DNA from: Gari tellinella
Lineage: Eukaryota; Mollusca; Bivalvia; Cardiida; Psammobiidae
Direction: 5' to 3'
Assembly: GCA_922989275.2 (NCBI GenBank)
Contig: OV277867.1
Span: 42,460,070 to 42,524,069, forward strand
Length of the DNA stretch: 64,000 bases
Positions within the stretch are counted from its first letter, which is position 1. Every line of letters begins with the position of its first letter. Position numbers and translations under genes: made by a program. Below are positions 45,301 to 55,400 of the stretch, piece by piece. The notes beneath the pieces were generated by a model. The model was not told the origin of the DNA. It searched no databases and was given only the letters and a program-made list of their open reading frames with translations.

Positions 45301-46225
45301 GACGCCGCGTTACGCGGCGTCTGATCAGGATCCTAAACTGTATTTTCACTTAACGAGTGTACTCTGGTTAAGGCAGTGAAGGGATTTATAAGTATCACGG
45401 CACGCCTAATTTGTAATTGATATTCAAGCTATAGTGTATCACTGAATAATTCAGGCAATCAAATCTGGAACCGTGTTCGCCCCATATGCTTCTGGAAATA
45501 TTTCTCTACGAGTCACTGTTTATCAAGATACGATGTATTTGAATAATTAATAGCGCACCTTGAGCAGCTAATTATACTTTTTGATCGGCAAGACCGTTAA
45601 CCGTAAGCACCCCATTCAATTGTCGTCTGCAAATTGGGTCTTCTGCAACAGCACGCAGAGTTGATTAATCTGAGATTTCTTCCAGTAAAAGTCAACAAAG
45701 TGCCGAACAGTATTGATCCAGGTGTGACGCTTTGTTACTCGGCGTCTCATCTGAATCCAAACAATTGCTAAAAGTAATCACTAATTCGCAGGTAGCATGC
45801 AGTATGCTAATTACAGTAAACTATTTTATTGCGACATAAACAAAATTATTTACTATGTAAAGAACAGATAAATGCTTAAAAGCAAGGTGACAGTAAAGCA
45901 GAAAGCTCCCTCTGGGAGCTTTCTGCTTTACTTTCATCCTGTTTTAAGCCATTGCTTGTAGTTAATACTATTTGAAGTGTTGTCGTAAATGTGGGGTTTA
46001 TAGAGGGGTTCGACTGTACAGCAACTGATTGTATTGGCCAAAGATGGTAACAGATGTGATTTGGTATTCAATAGTACATTTATATGGTTGATTCTACACA
46101 GAATTCAAGCTGTGTTCACTCAGAGTATAAATGCACGTATAGTTCTTAGCCCGCTAAGCTCTTCATTATCCCTCTGTCTCTCCTCTCACTAACATACTCT
46201 CTCTTTCTATCTCGGACGCACTAAC

Positions 46226-46267
<42 letters not shown>

Positions 46268-46362
46268 ACCCTCTCTGTGTCTCCTCTCACTCACACACTC
46301 TCTTTCTCTCTCTGTCTATCTCTCTCTCTCTCACTCACACACTCTCTTTCTCTCTCGCTCTG

Positions 46363-46401
<39 letters not shown>

Positions 46402-49400
46402 GTCTTTCCTCTCAATCACACCCTCTCTCTTTCTCTCGGGCGCACTCACTCGCTCTCTCTCTCTCCTTCTCTCTATCTATCTTTCTTTCTCTCACTATTT
46501 CTAGCCATCTTTCGCCGTCTTTACATCTCCCTTTATAATTATGTCAAAGTATAAATTGTAGTCTCAATGCCTCTTGTCTGTCCACATGTTTGTGTGTGTT
46601 GTGACTGTGTGCGATGTATCCATTTAACCCCGTTCCTAATGATTTCTTTCACATGTTCCAGATACCTATTCCGGTGTTCAGCTAGCTAGAATGGAAGCAT
46701 CACGCCAACAGATTACCTTAACAGATACAAAGACAGTTCTTCAAGTCAATCGGGTAATTTAATTTTCCAATCTCTGTGTAGCAATCATTTAACCCTTTAC
46801 CCAATGGCCTCTTTCTAGTATTGAAGATATGTGACCACTTAAAGCAGGTTGAAAGTAAAGCAGAATGCGTCTTAGGGCGCATTCTGCTTTTCTTTCAACA
46901 TGCTTAAAGCTACTATCTGCTAAGATATAGAAAAATGTCCTGTGGTGCATATTTATGACAGTATAAATTGGAACTATTTTCTTTAGTGGGTGATCGATTA
47001 AAGGCGTAAAATGCGTATTTATGGGGCAGTGGGCTCATAATATGTCCAAGTGACTCACTTTCAATGCATGTGGTAGCAAACGTTTTAAAGTGACAAGTGT
47101 CTTAACGTAGATACAGAGGTATTCTAGATTGGTTTTTAAATTCGATCTGTATTGTATTGTATTGAGATCACCCTTCGCCCGGTGTATGTACGTGTGTCCG
47201 TCCATTGCCCCCCCCCCCCCCCCCCCCCCCCCCCAAAAAAAACCAAGATAAGTATGTCCAACCTATTCACGGCTGCAATGTCGTCTCCTTACACTTGTCG
47301 TCTGCTGTTTTTCTCAACACTACATAATGGACATTTTTGACAGAAACAACGTAATGACGAGTGACAAACATCTTGAATCCAACGTCTGATCTTGATTCAA
47401 GCTGGTTGAAAAATGTAAGCCAATTCCTCTCCCTATAACGACTTTCTCCGAATAATGCACACGATTTTTGTCTCCCATGGATGTCGTTGTAAACAGGGGG
47501 CGCTGTATCTTCAGTTAAAATTCGATACATAGTAAAACCTCTTTTGTACGACCACAAAACGAAGGCTAATCGATATGAAAAACAGATGACAGCTTAAAGC
47601 CAGGTGTGTCACCTTGCTTTTAACAGACCCCTGCCTGAAACACCTAATAATTAAAGCAAACCAGTGGTCGATATAGAGAGGTTTTACTGTACAGTGGAGA
47701 ATCTGTTATTCTTTCCGGTTTAAACGCAAACGTACGCAAACGCAAAGCGCTAAAACGTAGAAAAGAACAACTTTTGGACAATTCTGATATTTCATGTTTA
47801 TCATGGTGGCAAACAGTTTGGAGCCTGATCAGACGCCGGGTTACCCGGCGTCTGATCTGGCTCCAAACTGTTTGCACTGCAAATAATAGTTTTAGCGTAA
47901 ACGCGTTTATTGGGAAAGAATAACACATTATCCACTGTACCTGTATTTCAAAGATAAGTTCGACTTAACCCTTTCAATGACTTGAAATCGCATTTGAAAA
48001 CATTTTGGATCCTGTTCAGACGCCGCGTCACGCGGCGTCTGATCAGGATCCAAACTGTTTGACACTTGTATCGATCTTTGTTTTAGTCATGCTACATTGA
48101 ATCTGAATTTGAAACGATCTTGCAAACAACAAAATTGAAGCAGACGACAAAGAAACGGTGAAGGGGTAAAACTCACACGGAATACATGTACATGTATTTG
48201 GTTGTGAAAGGGTTAAACAAGTTTAAGTTCGAGATATCGAAGTTCTATTGCTATAACAAAATATAGGAATAAGGTTACTTGTTCAAAAATGTATTCAGTC
48301 TGTTTTCTTATTCCAGACGGTCTTGTTACCTAAGTATGCGGCAAACATAACAGAAACATCGCAAGACTTGCCTGGACTTCAAACTGAGACCAAACGTAAG
48401 TGTGACGGAGGCAGTGTATGGAAGCCTTGTTAGCTGTTTCAGGTTGTCGACTGTACAGACCTATTAGTAGAGGGCATTTTGGGGGAAAAAATGCACAGAA
48501 ATGATTTTTGTGTTTTCATATGCTCCAATATGTACCGAATGACAGAAAAAAAGTCTAGGAAAATCAAACGATGCGAAACATGATTTTTTTGGGGTAAAAT
48601 GATTGAATTGATAAACGAAAATGATAATTTTTGGAATTTCCATACTGTGACCCTGGGTATTAACATAAAGGCTTCAAATCTACAAATTAGACGGGCAGTT
48701 ATATCCACTGTGGAATAGTACTAATTAGGATATATAAAACTTACAAAAAATGGTTCTTTTTGGGTGAAAATCATGAAAATATTAAACAAAACCCCAATTT
48801 TTGGAGATTTTAGTAGAGCTTCCCTGGTGTCAAACATCCAAATAAAGGAAAAGATGCACAGAAATAGTTTTTGTGTTTTCATATGGTAGAGCATGTACCA
48901 AATAACCGAAGACAAATCTAGGAAAATCAAACTATGTGAAATATGTTTTTTGAGGCAAAATTGTTGAAATAATAAATGAAAACGCCAATTTTAGGAATTT
49001 CAGTACTGTGTCGTTGGTTATCATTATAAAAGCTCCAAATTTACAGGCTAGATACTTATACATCTCTATTGTGAAATAGTACTATTAAGGATAGCTAAAA
49101 CTTTGAAAAATGAATTTTGGGGTAAAATTGTTGAAATAATAAATGAAAACGCGAATTTTTGGGATTTCCCTACTGTGAACATGGATATCAATATAAATAC
49201 ACCAAATATGCAGGTTAGACAAAAAATCATTTTTACTGTGTAATGGTACTAGTAAGGATAAATAAAACTTTCAAAAAACTGGTTTTTTGGGTTAAATTGT
49301 CAAAATATTAAACCAAAATCACCAATTTGGGGGATTTTCGTAGACAATCCCTGCCATCAAAATCAAAAGTAATTTATGTGTTATCATATGCTTTAATATG

Positions 49401-52400
49401 TACAAACTAATAGAAAAATCATCTAGGAAAATCATACAATACCAAATATGGTGTTTTGGGGTAAAATCGTTGAAAAATAAAAAGTAAATGAGCTTTTTCG
49501 GGATTTTACTACTGTGAAGGTGGCTATTAAAATAAAAGCTCCAAATCTACAGGTTAAACAAATATTCAATTGCGCTGTGGAATGGTACTGATAAAGATGA
49601 ATAAACTGTCAAAAAACTGATTTATGCAGTAAAGTTGTTATAATAATTAAACAAAAAAATACCAATTTTCGAGATTTTAGCAGAGATCTCCTGACCTGAA
49701 AATTCCAAATAAAGCCTTATAAGCAAATAAAGGGAAAAGTATTGAGAACTGAATTATATGTTTTAGTATGTTTCAATATGTATTAAATAACAGCAAAATA
49801 AAGGAAACTCCAACAAAGCCAAATATGACTTTTCGGGGTAAACTGGTTAAAAAATTAGTTTAAATTTGAATTTTTTGAATTTCCACAACATGGCTTTAGA
49901 TATAGTACATGTAAATGTAAAAATTTCAAATTTACAGGTAAGACACATTATACTTTGTACTGTAGGCTATACTCACTCTGATTTTGGGTCCTCAAATGAT
50001 ATATATTCTTGTTCCGCATACAATTAGGGTTAAGTAACTACCTCTAATATTCGCATCGCACACAATAAAGGTTAAATTACAGCATTTTGACAATTAAACC
50101 AGTGTACTAGCTTAGAGGCAGCATTTAAAATGCCGCTTGTCAAATCAGAGTGTGCACTGATAGTAGAAAATAAGCACCACAAAACGAATATTGAATGTTA
50201 TTGACCTGGTGATATATACACTATCAGTTATTTCATATATATAGCAAGCACTGTTAGATCAATTAATTACATAAATTACATGTACTATGTATGCCCAATG
50301 TGCGTATACTATGATTTGCTGATATTTCATACAGTTGTCAGATTCCATTATTACCGCTCAAAGTACAGGATAGCTCATGTCTATTAATTTCCAACCAACA
50401 TCAGAACCAACCACTTTTGCGCAGAAAATCCAACATGGCAGAAAATTGTTCGTTCGTTTATGTTCTGATTTTTTTTATTGGTGGAGGGGGTGTATTTTTC
50501 CAAAACCCTAAATATTTATAAATTGTTATGTGTGATTTTGGATAAACTAATTTAAAAGGACTGTGTCAAGCCTATTGATTTGGAGTTTTTATTATTAATT
50601 CATATCCTCCCCCATATACAGAAATTAAAAAATTGCTGTTTTATGTATATTTTTTAATGTTTTCCTCAAAAAGTTATTTTCAAACTTTGTATTTATCATC
50701 TTTAGTAGGCTGTTGTTTTGGAAAGAATATATTTAACTTATTTGTGCATTTGAAGCTTTACTGGTCATATCCACAGTCATATAGTCAAACAACTTGGCTT
50801 GACGTGTCAAAGGTCAGCAGAGTCCATTTTTAAGGAGAGCAGTATTCCGCATGTTCTCCGACCATTTTTATACAATAAAGATTAGTATAATTATTAGATA
50901 CAAATGAAGGCAATAATATTGTTAGCACTTTAGAGCAGTAGGTAAATATAGGTACACAGAGTGTATTGCGATAGCATTATTTTAATAAGCGTAGGTTCGA
51001 ATCCCGCGTCGACCTCAAACTTTTTTTCAATCTAAAATGAATTATCTAACTTCATACTTTGTGGTCATACTAACCATTTATTCACATGTTCGTCAAATTT
51101 GGGGCAGGGGTGCATGGATTTCTAGCCCTATATTAGCCATACTTTCACAAAACAAATCGATGATAAAATATGAATATCAATATAAGTTTTAGTCACTTTC
51201 TTCAAGGGGCTTTCTGCATTACCTTAATGCAATGTAATTCTAGAATCCTAAATAGTGTTTTGGCAAAACAATATCATAGGTTGCTGCGAGATTCTAACCC
51301 GTGCTTAATAAAATGTTATCCGATCATATACTTCTACCTACGTCTTATCCACTACGTCATGTTTCCAATAACTAATTCGTTTATTTGTACCGGTAGCCAA
51401 ACCTTTTCCTTTAAAACTTGACACGGGGACATCTGAAATGCTGATCTCCCTTATAAATGGACTCGGCCACCCTTTGACACGTCAGACCTAGTTGTTTGAC
51501 TATAGTAATGAAATTCAAAATGGTAGTTATCCTTACTTATAAAAAGTTTCCATTTACATGTATATATTTGTCTTAACTATATTTTTAAGTTTTACATTCA
51601 TGTTATATTGCTTTAACAATATACTGAAGATATTGTCTTTTTGTTTAACTATTATAATTTATACATGTATATTACTTCATTAAAACTTATATAACTATGC
51701 TAACAAATACACTGTAGTGCCTTGATGGTCACATCCAGTTAATGTCAATGTAAAAATCCTCAGTGAAAACTGTTTTCGTTTAACTTATATCATATCACCA
51801 AAATTTATTAATTTTAGAAATCATAATTTAGTTGTACTAGTGCTATAGGCTTTATTTCATGGTGCCTGTTGCCTTTTAAATGGATTTGGAGCTTTTTTAA
51901 ATCATATTTAAAGTCACAATACATTAAAAACATGTGTCTATTTAAATGTTTTCCCGGTTGATTTGTCTTTACTTTAACTAAGCTACATTAAAATGGTGTA
52001 TGTGTGTAAGTTTTAGACTTTGAACGTTTGGTTTCATATCTAAGGTCACCGTAGTGAAGTGAAAAGATAAGGGTTTTCATTTTAATTCATCCTTAATAGT
52101 ACAAGGCTACAGTGCACAGTAATATGTATCTTACCTGTAAATGTGTAGCTTCTATATTCCCGTCTAAGGCCATAGTATGGAATTTCCAAAAACATGCATT
52201 TACATTAATTGTTTTAATCAGTATACCCCAAAATTTATATTTGGCTTTGTTGGATTTTCCTAGATTGTTTTACAAACAAGAATTGGTGATTTTGGTTTAA
52301 TATTTAGATAATTTTACCCCCAAAAACAGTTTTTTGAAACCTTTATTTATCCTAACAAGGACCATTCTAAAGTAGACATGAATATGTGTCTAGCCTGGAT

Positions 52401-55400
52401 ATTTTACCCAAAAATCATATTTCGGATTCTTTGATTTTCCTACATTATTTGTCTGTTATTTGGTACATATTGAAACATATCATTACTGATAAATCAATTC
52501 TGTGCATCTTTTCCATTAGTTTGATTTCAATCTCAAAATCTGTCAAAAATCCCCAAAATATGAAATTTTGGTTAAATAATTTTACGATTTTACCCAAAAC
52601 AAATTTTTAAAGTTGTATTTATCTTTACTAGGGCCATTCAACTGTAGACATGAATATTTGTGCCGCCTGTAGGTTTCGAGATTTTATATTGGTATCCTCG
52701 ATCACAGAAGGGAAATCCCAAAAATGAGTGATTTTAGTTATTATTTAAACCATTTTACCCAAAATCATATTTTGCATCGTTTAATTTTCCTAGACTTTTT
52801 GTCTGTTATATATATATATTTAAGCAAATAATAACATATAAATCAACTCTGTGCACCTTTTCCTTTATTTGCTTTTAGATGTCAGGGTCTGTTTGAAATC
52901 CTCAAAATTTGTGTTTTTTGTTTGATATTTTGACAATTTCACCCTAAAAATCAGCTTTTTGAAATTTTTATTTATCTTAACAAGTACCAATCCACAGTTT
53001 ACACGAGTATTTGTATAGCCTGTAGATTTCGAGCTTTTATATTGATATTCTCCATCACAGAAGGGAAATCCCAAAAATTAGCAATTTCAGTTATTATTTC
53101 AACCATTTTACCCAAAAAACATAGTTTGCATTGTTTTATTTTCCTAGACTTTTTGTCTGTTATTTGGTACATATTTAAGCAGATAATAACGTATAAATCA
53201 ACTCTGTGCATCATTTCCTTTACTTGCTTTTAGATGTCAGGGTAAGTTTGAAATCCTCAAAATTTGTGATTTTGGTTTAATATTTTGACAATTTCACCCC
53301 AAAATCTTTTTTTTGAAAATTTTATTTATCTTAACAAGTACCATTCCACAGCTGACATGAATATTTGTCTAGCCTGTAGATTTCGAGATTTTATATCGAT
53401 ATCCTCGATCACAGAAGGGAAATCCAAAAAATTAGCGATTTCAGTTATTATTTCAACAATTTTACCCCAAAACCATATTTCGCATCGTTTGCTTTTCCTA
53501 GACTTTTTGTCTGTTATTTGGTACATATTTAAGCAAATAATAACATATAAATCAACTCTGTGCAACATTTCCTTTATTTGCTATGAGACGTCAGAGTCTG
53601 TTTGAAATCCTCAAATTTGTGATTTTGGTTTAATATTTTGACAATTTCACCCCAAAAATCAGTTTTTTGAAAATTTTATTTATCTTAACAAGTACCATTC
53701 CACAGCTGACATTAATATTTGTCTAGCCTGTAGATTTCAAGCTTTTATATTGATTTCTACGATCGCAGTTTGGAAATCCCAAAAAAACGTCCTTTCACCT
53801 ATTATTTTAGCCATTTTACCCCAAAAATCATATTTCGCATCGTTTGATTTTCCTAGACTTTTTTTCTGTCATTCGGTACATATTGGAGCATATGAAAACA
53901 CAAAAATCAATTCTGTGCATTTTTTTCCTTTATTTCGATTGTTGACGCTATTTGCCCTCTACTATATCGGTTTTGCCGAGATTGCGGTCGTGCTGAGTTA
54001 TCGGTCGTGCTGAGCTGTCGGTCGAGCTGTCGGTTGTACCGAGTTATCGGTTGTGCGCAAAGTTGTTGGTTGTTTCGAGCTGTCGATTTAATGGCTGTAC
54101 CGAGTGGTCCGTTGTTCTATGTAATCGGTTGTACCGAGTTGTTCGTTATGCCGAGTTATCGGTTGTACCGAGTTGTTCGTTGTGCCGAGTTATCGGTTAT
54201 ACCGAGTTATCGATCGTACTGATATGTCCGTTGTTTCGAGCTGTCGATTGTGCCAAATTATCGGTTGTGCCGAGTTTGTCCATTGTACTGAATTGTTGAA
54301 TGTGCCGAGTTATCAGTTTGGCCGAGACATTATTGCCAAATGTTCACTGTACGGATTATTAAACATTTGGAATTGTTCAGCTTAATAAAGTCTTAGTAAA
54401 ATGACAGATGTGTAATGATGGAACTTAAGTTGTCGAAAATACCACTTCCTTTGCTTTCCATAAGATTAACAAAGAAAGCAATGGAGATGGCATTTCCAAC
54501 AAGTTAAGTTTCATTATTACATAGCTGTCATTTTACGAAGTTTTGATTTAGCTGAACAGTTGACAATGATTAATAATCATTAACGATTTCTCTTTAAAAG
54601 TATAGCATGTCTTGATGCCATGTGATGTTCACGTTACCATGGCAACATTATTAAGAACACTAGTCATGGATTTTCACTAGAGTTCCTAAGTTGCTTAGCA
54701 ACCGAATCAAATCAGAAGTAATTAAAATTCACCTTTCTGCCTAATCGGAAATTAATTCAGCTTTTGGTAGATATTTACCTTTAGTGACTTTTATGTTAAT
54801 CGGTATTTCCCTGTTTACCTTAAACAGCTCAAATATATCAAAAACTTATGACAGATTTCCAGGTTGGGAACTTATTTATGGCCCACAACAGTTACTGTAC
54901 TTTATGCTATGACACTTTTGGGTAAGAGAATTAATAAACTGTATATAAATGTTAAACTTGTAATTCCAAGAACCATAATGAGGTGCTTTCCTGTTTTATA
55001 TTTGTCCATGACTTGCAGCAAACATTTTGTCACAGGAAAAGTCTTGACCAAACAGGCTGTTTTTTCACTCGTCACTGCATCTAATAGTAAAGCAGTGGTC
55101 CATGTATATGTAAGAGTATAAACATGTAATAACATTCAACATAATATATATACTATAGTTACACGAGAATATGTGTTACATATTCCTGGGTGGAAGTAAA
55201 ACCCAAAACCAGATGCACTTATAAATGTTTAAAAGTAAAAGAAAGCAAGATACCGGTATATCAATTGATAAATCATATAAGTCAAAGTTGCTAAGATTCA
55301 ACTATATTAAAGGTTGGTTGCAAAAATATACATTAAACTTAGATCATATGATATGAAACCCACACGTTATACATTCATAGTCCACACTTTTAATTTGCTG

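Larger units (their letters stand above)
47507..48255. mobile_element. MITE J copy 3 containing H, C and A elements
   Basis: Outer J fragments: TTCAGTTAAAATTCGATAC on the left, CTGTATTTCAAAGATAAG in the middle, and GTTCGAGATATCGAAGTTC on the right. Inside are an H copy (47526-47691, its hairpin largely deleted), a C copy and an A copy. Confidence 0.65.

Noticed and set aside
46277..46504. Ser/Leu-rich 75-codon frame
   Set aside because: Low-complexity (TC)n translation.
54007..54385. Three overlapping Cys/Val-rich frames
   Set aside because: An 18 bp minisatellite keeps all frames open. No frame is favoured.
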